Shown here: piece after piece, positions 47,001-56,600 of the stretch
How positions within the stretch are numbered: position 1 is the first letter of the stretch
How the letters are laid out: every line of letters begins with the position of its first letter
Position numbers and translations under genes: made by a program
Notes under the pieces: model-generated
The model's input: only the letters and a program-made list of their open reading frames with translations
Database searches by the model: none
Told to the model about the DNA's origin: nothing
DNA from: Branchiostoma belcheri
Taxonomy: Eukaryota; Chordata; Leptocardii; Amphioxiformes; Branchiostomatidae
Length of the DNA: 64,000 nt
NCBI RefSeq assembly: GCF_001625305.1
Contig: NW_017802769.1
Span: 551,220-615,219, forward strand
Direction of reading: 5' to 3'

Positions 47001-49430
47001 GTACATACACATGTATATTCCGTAAAATTGTATACTAGTAAAATTGCACTGTGTTCCGTAAAATTGCACTGTATACTCTGGCACCCCTTATGTAGTACAT
47101 GAAAGCTAAGCAAGTTTGAGTTTTTAGACTTGAACAGGCATCAAAATTTTGAGAAAAAGAGTTCCTCTACTGAAGTTTTCTGTACAAAGCCACCATTTGC
47201 CGCAGTGGACATCTGTTCCTGCTGTGATAACGATTCTCTGTAAAGTCCGCCAGTCAATAATGAATGTTTGGAGAGCTCAAAAATGCTGACAAATCGGAAA
47301 CATGCCATAAATTTACTCTTACATCAAAGCGAAAAGTTCTGCTTTAGGATGCAATTTTTTTCTCACTATAATTTTTCCCTGCGTGAGAATTTCATTGCCA
47401 AAGGAATTTTAAGGCAAACTAATACTCGCAGCATATGCTGCATTACAAAGTTAATTACTATTGATTAAATCTTTTTTGTGGTATTCTAATTGCTCAGTAA
47501 TGGCAGTCAAGTGAACTTAACAAGACCATGATTAATTATGTAGCTGCATAGTTATCCTTGTAAAGTAAACATGCATAGAGAAAAAATTACAATGTGTAAG
47601 TATATATTTTTAATGATTTTTCCCTTTTTGGCCTCTGTGTTTTAAAACAGATCACTCATCTCCTGTATTTCATTTTGTCCTGATTTAACCTAAAGATACC
47701 TCATTCTATCTACAAGTTATTAGTTATAGAATGCTGAAAAAATATTTGCTTCTCTTTATATCTTCTTGCTTGTATATTGCTGATATATGTGAATTTGAAA
47801 GAGGTGGAAAATATGAATTAATGGTGCATCATTTTGGATTGATTCCTTGCTAAGTTGATTTCATACCAGTGCTACATGTCCTTTACTCAATTTTCTAAGT
47901 TGTAATATAATTACCCAGAAAAGGTTATATTGGTACAAGGGACATGTCGTAAATAGTGATGAACTGTCGCAAATGCCTTGCATTACTGATGCCTCGATAA
48001 TTATTAACCTTCTCCCTGATACCTAACACTGTAACGAATACAATATTTCTACTGAAAGACCACCTCGGTAGGAAGAAGGTTAAAGACGAAATGGGGGCCC
48101 GCAAGCCCTTTTCCGTAGAGCGTAATCGGCCGTTTTATTACTACGTAGAGCGTAGACGGACCGCTCTAATATTTTTGTGTAGAGCGTATTTGGCGTTTTA
48201 ATTCTACGTAATGCGTTGTAGCCACTTGGAATTTATCGTAAAGCGTAATCGAGAGGTTTCCGAATTCAGCGTAGAGCGTTGTCGGGACCCCCCCTTGCAG
48301 GCCCTCCGAAATGATGTACAGCTACCTGTTTCTGGATCAGGCCACAACAGATGTTTGGCCAATGGAGGTCAGAGGTTAAATGGCTTAGGGTTTTCAGTGC
48401 AAAGGCAAATGTCAAATCTATTTGTACTTGTGGCTTGAACAGTGCATGTGAATACAAATAGTACGAGTCACTGCTATGTGTTTAGCCAGGAGGCAGTTTG
48501 CCAACCTTGTAGTTAATGTCAGAAGGAAACAGACTTTGTTCAATGACTGTATATGGACTTTTTGTCAGACCACCTTGTGGGCCTTCCTATTGTAACATGA
48601 TGGAATTAGTTTCCATAAAGGAATTGTGGTAACACTTGTATAACACAGCCTTTGTTATACAAATTATGTAGGTCAATGCTACCATTTTTTGTAATCAATC
48701 AACTATGCAATTGTGAAGATGTTTTGTCTCTGACCTCTTTTATTTCCAAGAATCAAAAAAAGTAACTTAGTAAATGGGCCTTTGTTTTTGCACCCTAAAA
48801 GTCTCCACCTCCCAAATGAATCCAAAGACCCCCAGGGTAATGTTTGTTTATCATTGATGAAAACATTAGTGATTAGTATGTACAAGGACATTATACACAT
48901 ATACGTCTAAACAATATAGTCTACTGAGGATGTCATCAACATAAAATTATGATATGAACCATCACAGGAGCGAGGGGACCTTGTGTAGGAATACCTGTAT
49001 TGCACATAAAAGAACGTGGAGATACCATATCATATTGCTCATTGGAACATAAGTTACCTTAGTCTGTGTATAATGTCCTTGGTCTGTGATATTAAAAAAT
49101 AATCAGCTAGTGCAACGAACCTTTGTGGGTTGAATTTTTAGAAAATGAACATGAAAATAACTTTCTTGTTTTTATTATCTGATGTAACTTCAAAAGACAC
49201 ATATGTAAGCTTGGGATAAATTTCTATCAGTGAAAGACCATCAAAATCACAGGTAGCACGATATGTTTCACACTTGCATCATATGTTGTAAATCACCAGA
49301 CGTATGATAATTTTCTCACCTGAGTTTTGGCCAGCCCAAGGAGCTTCAGCCTGTCTTCGAGTTGTTGCACGTGTTCCCTCGCCTGTAAGATCGTTTCCCT
49401 GATGGAAGACAGTTCCTGCAAGTCTCCCAT
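38069..49430 (-). CDS. CRLF3: CRLF3, cytokine receptor-like factor 3
   Basis: Eight coding exons: 49430-49320, 45026-44819, 43880-43793, 43359-43179, 42676-42524, 42174-42075, 41595-41456, 38413-38069 (1326 nt, 441 aa; human is 442 from memory). The N-terminal third is coiled coil (EVEEIE-rich, residues about 1-120). A conserved SLPEVPPLSEVPC linker follows. The fibronectin-III/cytokine-receptor domain contains GWSPWS (WSxWS box, residues 264-268). The C-terminal SPRY-like part holds VHVNGKEMTNQLPA and FDTSKV. It is cytosolic, without a signal peptide or membrane segment; insect CRLF3 is an erythropoietin-responsive neuroprotective receptor. Exons 6 and 7 recur at 41034-40935 and 39224-39085 across an N gap. 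The pair is 240 nt, so including both sets would keep frame. Head-to-head with ATAD5. Confidence 0.95.
38675..39059. mobile_element. Harbinger-like MITE, family 2
   Basis: Left end GGCCACAACAATTTCATTTG (somewhat mutated), right end CAAATTAAATTGGTGTGGCC, with TTA at 39060-39062. It lies in CRLF3 intron 7. Its right 155 bp recur at 41276-41430 as part of the duplicated block. Confidence 0.75.
39270..39541. repeat. 31-bp minisatellite, array 1
   Basis: Nine units of TTGGCTGCAAGATACAGWCA plus CYGTAATATTA. Units vary at a few fixed positions. There are no unique spacers. It is the counterpart of array 2 at 41641-41881. Confidence 0.9.
39566..40747. mobile_element. Insertion present in only one of the two CRLF3 segment copies
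   Basis: GTCTTCGTCAGA (39566-39577) and TCTGACGAAGAC (40736-40747) are perfect 12-bp inverted ends. The counterpart copy at 41882-41900 lacks the whole interval. Inside, a family-3 Harbinger-like right end lies at about 39780-40103. Beyond it are three diverged repeats encoding a RHITxVxxK ... RGG pattern on the minus strand. The element class is unknown. Confidence 0.6.
39780..40103. mobile_element. Harbinger-like MITE, family 3, left-truncated
   Basis: It shares CCTAACATTTGT, ATCTAGGCATCT, the GCCTTAAATTTA region, GGCGTCATCC and ACTTGGTGTGGCC with the complete copy at 17051-17451. The left terminus is not recognisable. Confidence 0.6.
41256..41275. other. Assembly gap (20 N)
   Basis: Twenty Ns at the junction between the two near-identical CRLF3 segments. 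Confidence 0.95.
41641..41881. repeat. 31-bp minisatellite, array 2
   Basis: Eight units of the same repeat as array 1. Array 1 has nine. Confidence 0.9.
44090..44665 (-). mobile_element. 3' end of a CR1/Jockey-like non-LTR retrotransposon
   Basis: The minus strand encodes LNTRSTRGHSHRF and then, after a frameshift, TVPEWNNLPQHLVSV plus LSQYKRGL. This is the typical C-terminal tail of CR1/L2/Jockey reverse transcriptase proteins. The end at 44090 has ATAAGATAAGATAA-type short repeats, as in CR1/L2 tails. It is truncated at the 5' side. It lies in CRLF3 intron 2. Confidence 0.65.
46775..47078. repeat. Irregular repeat array of ACAGTGCAATTTTAC with inverted end
   Basis: About eight copies of ATACAGTGCAATTTTAC or close variants in direct orientation. 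They are followed by inverted copies GTAAAATTGCACTGT near 47037-47072, so the array can fold into a long hairpin. It lies in CRLF3 intron 1. Confidence 0.8.
48005..48083. repeat. Hairpin element (TTAACCTTCTCCCTG family), copy iii
   Basis: Left TTAACCTTCTCCCTGATAC, right GGTAGGAAGAAGGTTAA. 79 bp, in CRLF3 intron 1. Confidence 0.65.
48115..48290. repeat. Degenerate about-31-bp tandem with GTAGAGCGTA core
   Basis: Core starts at 48115, 48145, 48179, 48208, 48238 and 48271 (GTAGAGCGTA, GTAATGCGTT, GTAAAGCGTA variants). The spacing is 29-34 bp. Sequence between cores is poorly conserved. Confidence 0.65.
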
Positions 49431-49589
49431 CTCGTCCGGCGGTGTTTTTACATCTCCCGATCGCGGCTAGAGTCTGGATTTTGGCGAGGTAAACATGTCA
49501 GACATGCTCCTCCTCCTTCTTCTGTCCGCCTTCCGGGGGAAACCGGAAGTGAGGGCGAGTTGCGCGCGCAGGTCGCCGTGTCAATTAAG

Positions 49590-50030
49590 TTTAACATTCC
49601 CAGGATGCACTGCGAAACCTGGGTGGTAAATCATTTGCATTAGCACAGGAAGGCATCTTCAGTGTGTTTTGATGTGTTGTAAAGAATGAAGTTTTTGTCC
49701 TTTTTAACATGGAATATGTGGTTTGTAACGTTATAGTGGTATTAAACGCTATACTGTCTGTTAGAACGTTAAACCACTTATTCCATGGGCCTTCCATGCA
49801 TGGAGGTAGAAAAAGAGACTCTCTTTTTCGTCTTTTTCTACCTCCATGTTCCAGGTTAGAAAGAACACAAAAAACTTCATTCTCTATTTGTTGTCAGATT
49901 CGACCCATAGTAATCTAATTAATCTTGAGCATCAAAATACCCCAACGCCTCAAAACATATGCCTTCCTGTGCTATGCAAATGAGATTTACCACCCAAGAT
50001 TCGCAATGCATCATGGAAACTGGAAACTCG
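49590..50030. repeat. Long imperfect palindrome in the CRLF3/ATAD5 intergenic region
   Basis: The arm starting GGTGGTAAATCATTTGCATT (49622) is answered by GCAAATGAGATTTACCACC ending near 49994. Both arms continue through GCACAGGAAGGCAT. Complementarity also extends outward through GCGAAWCYTGGGTGG. Near the centre CATGGAGGTAGAAAAAGA pairs perfectly with TCTTTTTCTACCTCCATG (about 49798-49848). A second hairpin, GGAATATGTGGTTT with AAACCACTTATTCC, lies at about 49709-49787. Confidence 0.8.
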
Positions 50031-50243
50031 TGAATGCCTAGTCTATTTCCCCGGGCTGTGATTGGTTTATTCTCTAGGTGAAAGGTCACACAGAACCTTG
50101 GCGCCTTTTCTTGTGTCTTTCCAAATTTTCTCCCGCTTGAAATTTTCCAAGAGGGATTTCGGATGCTGTTCTAGCGAGTGTTTGGCCGATCGCGAGGAAT
50201 ATTTGTACCTTTGCGGAGGAAATTATTTCGGCATGGAGATAAG
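50031..50243 (+). promoter_or_regulatory. ATAD5 promoter and likely noncoding first exon
   Basis: An inverted CCAAT box (GATTGG near 50060) is followed by an E2F-type site TTGGCGCC at 50098-50105, fitting an S-phase gene. ATAAG|GTATGT at 50243/50244 is a good donor, so a 5' UTR exon probably ends there. It contains a short upstream ATG at 50234. Confidence 0.55.
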
Positions 50244-50694
50244 GTATGTGGAAGTTCCGAGAACGAGAAGTTAAGGCTTTTTTTTTTTTCGGAAAACAGA
50301 CAAAGCAAAATTTTGGTGAAAATTGTCGGATGTGGGGAGGGCGATTTTTGCAGTAGATAAACATCCGCATCAAGTCAGAGGATTTGCAACTTTTCAGTAA
50401 GATAAATATGTTTTGTTTAAGTACGGGCCACACGAGGAAAAGATGAAAAAGATGAAAATTATATTGGTGTTATTTTATTTGGTATGACTATAGGATAGAA
50501 TACAGTATATATGAAGGGCGATTTGTAACTTGGGGGAGGGGGGCAATCTGCATGGATTTCCTCTAAAAAAAAATTATAGGGAAATAGGAGGAACCCAGCC
50601 TTTGTCTATACAAATTTTAGTATCTAGTACACTGTAAAATATGTTTATTACATGTATGTTTCTTATACAAAAGGCTGCCAGGCTAGCCCCACCA

Positions 50695-53600
50695 ATGTTG
50701 GGTGCACTGAGTGTCGCCATGGAGACAACAACGGGGGTGGGCTGCCAGGAACAGGTAACAAAACAGATACAGAGCGTTTAACAATGTTGTAAGGTTTATA
50801 TGTTCAAAAGCTAGGTGTACATTGCGTGCCCTTGAAGCTGGTGTGTTATACCGGCAGATACAGATACAAAACAGGTTTTTTTTCAACCAACTTGTAAACA
50901 ATGACAACAAAATTTAAGTTTCATTCAGAAAGTGTGTTTTACTCTCTTCAGAATTTTGAGCATTCCTCTGAACACCTGAATAAAACCGGAATGTTGTTAT
51001 TGTCCCTGCTTAACGAAATTTGCTAGAAGTGGTATATCTATTCTCAACGATGTAGGTGCTGGGTTGCACTTGGTTCAAGTTCGTACTGGCAGTCTCACTA
51101 GGTTTTGTCCCTGAGTGACTTGTGCTGTGTTGTTGGAAATGTTTCTAGATATTATACATCCATATCAAGTCTATGTGTACTCTCAATATTCTCTTTAGAG
51201 AATCACATCTGTGTGCTGATTTCTTCTCACACTCATTCCACACAACAGCCTGGTAAGGAGAAGATGGCAGCGGTGAAGTGCCCCCCTCCCGCCCCTAACC
51301 TCATCACACAGTACTTCAAGTCCCCGCCCAAACCTGAAGTCACCTCCCCTAAACCCTCAGGCATCATGGGATACTTCAAGCCAATGGGTAAAAGTCCATC
51401 ACAACAATGTAAGCCACAAGGAATGATGGGTACCAAAATGGCCTCACCTGTCACTGCTCCTAAGTCTCTGTCTGAGAAAGATACAGACAAACCTGTGAAA
51501 GAGAAAGTCACCAAGACCAAGCTGAAGAAAGTGGCAAAAGCCAAGAATAAGAAGCCGTCCAACAAGGATGTGGAAGAAGTGAAAGATCAAGATGGCAATC
51601 AGGAAGTAGAGGAGAAAGAGTCAGAGAAAGTAAAGGAACTGAAACAGACAGGAACAGAATCCTCGGCATGCTTGAGAACAGAGAATGGGGATGGTGGATC
51701 TGTGGGAAACATCAGAAAGTCAAAGAAGAGAAAAAAGAGTGACGTTTTGAACTCTTCTGTTGACGAGTTTGAAGCACAGCCAAAGAAAGCATCCAAGGTG
51801 TCAGTTTCAGCAGCACCAGTGGAAAACCTGACAACTTCTCAAGATGAAGCAACTGCTCAAGTTGACAAGAAGACAAAGTTCTCAACCAAGGCAGAAGATG
51901 GGAGAGAAGAGATCAAACAAACAGCCACAAATGTTAAGAAACAGGACACTCCACAAGAAGGTAAAGGTAAAAAGCAATCTTCAGAGGAGGGCAGAGATGT
52001 GGGAGGAGTTAACCACTGCAAAACAGCAGAGGAAGCTTTGATTGACAGTTCCACAGCTGTAGACAGGTCCATCTGTGAAGTAGATCCAGGTGACGACTCA
52101 GTGATGATGATATCTTATCACGACTACTTAGCCAACAGCCAATCAGAAGCTGAGGAGGAAGAGGATGAGGATGACAAGGTTGCTACTGATGTCATTGACC
52201 CAGAGAACAATGACCCTAGCCATGTTGAAGCTGAAATATCTTACATCGACTTTCTTAAAGATGGTGTAGAAGAAATAAAAGATGGCCATAACACTGAAGG
52301 TGTTAAAGATGTAGACGAAACATCGAATCAGGAAATACCGTATGAAGAGTTTGTGAAAAACATAAGTAACACGACAGGTGAAGATGATAATATGTCTAAA
52401 CCTTCAGGAGCATCTGTTGGTGGATCACCAAACTCCTCAGGCCAAGGAAAGGTGGTGACAACAGAGGCACAGGTCCACAGTCTCAAAGAGGAAAATGTTC
52501 CAAAGCAAAAACATTCAGAGTTACTAAAGCAAGGCAAAAGAGCATCAACTCCTAAGACCAAGGGCAGGAAAAAGTCAAATGTGGTTGTTGAAGAAGTGGA
52601 CTTAGTCATCGAAGAATCAAGTGACAATAGCAAGAAGGTAAATGAAGAGAGAGCGAAGATCCAAATTTCAAGCACAACTAAAAAGGATGATGATCCAGAA
52701 ACAAGAGCGCGCAAAGAAGAGGTGAGGAAAAATTTCATGGCAAATTTCCGACAACCTGGCACAAAGAAAAAGGCAGCAGAAACAGAGGGAAAGGATGTGG
52801 AGTCTGTAAAAGAAGACCAAGGGAAGGAAAAAGAAGTTGAGGATGTGAAAGCTGACAAGAAACGAGCTGTGAAGTATTCACAACCTGCAGCTAAGAGTAA
52901 CACCAGGGCAAGAAAACCTGCTGCTAAGAAAGCATCTATAGAGAAAAAAGACGAAGAAGAAAAAGAAAGTCCAGCTTTGAAGAAAACTGAAAGATCTGAC
53001 ATAAAAACCGCAAAGAAGAAAGTCACTCTGGAAGATGCTACATCAACAAAAGTGAGGAAGAAAACTGATAACAAAACTGCAAGAAAGAAGAAGGAGGAAG
53101 CAGCGAAAGAGGCAGAATCAGTAGAAGTGGTAGAACCTGAAGTTGAAGAAACACCAACAAGAACCACCAGGTCAGGGAGGAAGTGTGTGTACAGGTCACA
53201 GCTGTTGAGCATGGGGTCACCCAACACACCAAGCCCCATCCGGCTCAGACTGACCAGAGTGACCAGGAGGAAGCAAGCCCAACTGGACAATCCTGAAGAC
53301 TTCACACCCAAGAGCAAGAAAAAGGCAAAGGTTTGTGGACACACCATTTTGTTTGTGGGGAAAATTTTTGTCAGCAAAACTATTTAGCACTCATATAGTA
53401 TGTGTATGTTAGATACTGGTAAAATACAATTCCAGTGTTTTGCAACAAATTCTTGATTCCTTCCAACTCTAGAAACCCAACGTACAATAGTACTGATCAA
53501 TGATATACTTATATTATCTCATGTATGTATAAGATGGTGTCTAACCCCCTTAATAGTGATGCATACCGGTTCACTGGACTTGGATCCGGACTTGTAAGAA

Positions 53601-56600
53601 TGTTTAGGTTCAAGTCCAAAAAAAACTAAAAGTCAAGAACCGAGTCCGGATTTATTACCATAAAAGACCATTTCACATACCCCTTTTCTTTCCAAACCAC
53701 CTAAAACCTTCCGTAGATTGTAAAATCTTTGCTGCAAAATGAAGAAAATATTGCCATCGGGCATCGTCAAGTGTCTGCCTCCATGTTATGTGGCCAAAGT
53801 TTCACCCGGACAACATTGCAAGGTTGCCAACATGCAATTTTGTATATGCCATGGGTTATAGGTCCGGACTTACAAGTCCGGACCTGAACCTAAACCTCTG
53901 GACTTGAATCCGGACCTGAACCTAAAATTGGGTTTAGGTATGCAGCACTACCCCTTAATTTTACAGATTGTTGAATAACTCATAACTTCTAGAATGAATA
54001 TATTAAATACTTTGTATCGTTATAGAATGCCAAGGTCACCAAAGCTCAAGAGCTCATTCAAAAAGCAAAGGCACAGAAAAGCAGTAAAGCAAAGTCAAAA
54101 GCAGAAAATCGCCCGCAGCCCAAAGTGGCCAGACCCAAGAGACAAGCGGCAAAGCCAAAGAGCCCTGAAGTCGTGGAAATAACGGATGAAACAACAACAT
54201 CAGGCCCACAGTCAAAAAGGGTCAAAGCAGGAGAAGGGGCAACCAAAGTAGTGTCTCCTAGAGGGAAGAAAAGAAAGATAACTCCCAAGAAAGAGGCACC
54301 AAAGGTTGGAAAAGATGGCAAGCCACTACGGTCTTTCCTTGATGTGCTGGGGAAGAAGAAAGTTTCCTCACCTAGAAAAGCTGGTAAGAGAATATCTTTT
54401 ATTGTTGCTTGATGTTCTTATCGTATGTAATTGTTGTAGTATGCTGTAATACTAGTACATGAATGACAAACTATTTACATTACAACATGTAATTCATCAA
54501 TGTTTGATCTGGAATAATGTAAAAAAATAGCATGTATCACTTGTTTTAATTTTTCCCAATGATCATAGCTGGTTTGCCAGTCAAAGTTGTCAAGTCTCAG
54601 GCACCCAAGTACTTGTTCAATTTCTATTTTTCATCTGTTTTAGATCAAACTTTCAAAGGTTTCAGCAATGACACAGTATATTTCTGTCATTATAGTAGGT
54701 TCTCCAAGGAAGGCAGCTGCACTTTTCAGCACATTTGGGAAGAACGTCACCAAAGACGGAAGGTCCAGTCCTCTGGTCATCCTGGATGAGGACAGTAGAG
54801 GGTCAGGGTCAGAGAGCTCCATGGATGAGGCCACTTTTGCAGCCCGCAGGTTTGTGGTTCTTGTTTGTTTGTTTGTTTGTTTAAGTATACCGGTAAGCCT
54901 TTAAAGGCAAAACACACCAGATTTGTGAAGACCAAACTGTAAGGTTTGATCCACTCACACCAGGTTGGACCCATAATTTTACCCATAAGTGTTTTTGCCC
55001 ACAGGTTCTTTAATGTGTTTGAGGTCACGGTGTCTACTGAAAAATGACTTTATGTCCCATCTGAGAGGATGTCCTTAACCAAAGCTTAGTACTCACTTCA
55101 GGGTTCTTGGGTTCAGGGATGTAATTTTAGCGTAGTGGTACTGGCTGCCTGTCAATGGGCCCTCTTTCCGTGGTGCGGAGCTTTTAAAAATTTGACCTAA
55201 AAAAGGGGCCATTTGAGGGATACCCAAAGGGAAAAATGTTATTTCTAAGGTATGTACAATGTATCCTTGATTAGTAATTTTCAACATTTGATCTGGCATT
55301 CTTGAACAAAGAAATACAGTCACAATGCCCCTATGCTGTATGTGTAGGGGGGGAAATTTAGCGTAGGGGGTCAAAATTTTAGTGTATGGGGGGAAATTTA
55401 GCGTAGGGGGTCTAAATTTTAGCATAGGGGGCCCCTATGCTACTTTATGCAAGCTAGAACCCTGCACTTTTACTTTAGTCAAGTAATGAAATAGGTATGA
55501 AATGCCTTTCCCAAGGGTACAACATTGGGATTTTTTAGTAAAAGTTCTTTGACTTTGCAGGAATTTCTTGATGAGTGGCATCCCAGACAGACTGAGGAAA
55601 CAGATCACCCTGACCGCTGCTCAGGCCCAGGCCTACGCGTACCCGCCCTTCCCAACGGTCAGCCATGTCCAGCAGAGGGACACGGTCATCCCTGATGGAC
55701 AGCTGGACTTCTGGAACCTACCACACCCGAAAGAGAAGAGCATTCCAACGGCAGAACTTCAGACTGATTGGAATTTTGAAAGCAAGGATCTGAAGGATGG
55801 TCTTCATCTAGGAGCCGTTACAACATGCACACTTAAACATGTGTCTGACAGAGAGGTGAGTTAACATTAGACTCTATTTGGCTAGCTTAGTGCAACACTT
55901 TTGTCTACTGCGTATGTTTGAATCATGCATCTATACGTTTCTATATTTGTTCATAAACGTTAACTAGGTCATACGATGGGGAACTGATAAGGTTTTGTAA
56001 GGGAAATTTGAAAAATGTAAAGAAATGTTCTGTTACACAGAGCACTGATTGTTCACACCTACACCTTTTGGTCTTTAGCCAAGAACCCCAGTCCCACAGC
56101 TGCCCCATGCCGTGTGTAAGAGTCTAGTGGCAGAGATAGGCACCTACTGTCCTGGGGTGCCTGTCAGAAGAGTCTATAAGCGATACAGGTCCAGGTATCT
56201 GGAGCATCAAGGTCATGAACATCAGGAACAGTTGCAAGGTATGTATACTTACTGTCGTTCAGAAGTGATTGGTCAATATTAATTATCCTGATGAAGGCGA
56301 CAGTGGTCGTTGAAAATTTGGTCTCTGGATACCTGTTGTGTTGGAATAAAGTTCAACATTTTACTATGAATATAATGATTACTACCAACACAGATGAACT
56401 TTTATGAGGATTGTTTGCTGTGTCATTTTTGTTTGCTTCGTGAATGATATGATATAGTCAAGTTAGTCTTCCCAGGAAAATCTTAATGTAATTTTAAAAC
56501 AACATTTTCCTAAGTAGAATTTTTCTCCCAATTACTGGTTGCACTTGATGTACAAGGAACAGAAGAGCAGGTCAGGATGTGTGTGTCAAATACATGTCCA

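Larger units (their letters stand above)
45027..49319 (-). other. CRLF3 intron 1
   Basis: A 4.3-kb intron. Besides the listed repeats at 46775-47078, 48005-48083 and 48115-48290, a GC-rich, CpG-rich block at about 45925-46310 stands out from the AT-rich surroundings. It contains short inverted ends AATACAACCTCGG and CCCCGTGTTGTATT (46206-46318). No protein was recognised. Confidence 0.5.

Noticed and set aside
52328..53377. 349-codon open frame on the minus strand
   Set aside because: It is the mirror of the Lys/Glu/Ser-rich ATAD5 exon 2. The composition (Ser/Phe/Leu) is what antisense of AAG/GAA codons gives, and no domain is seen.
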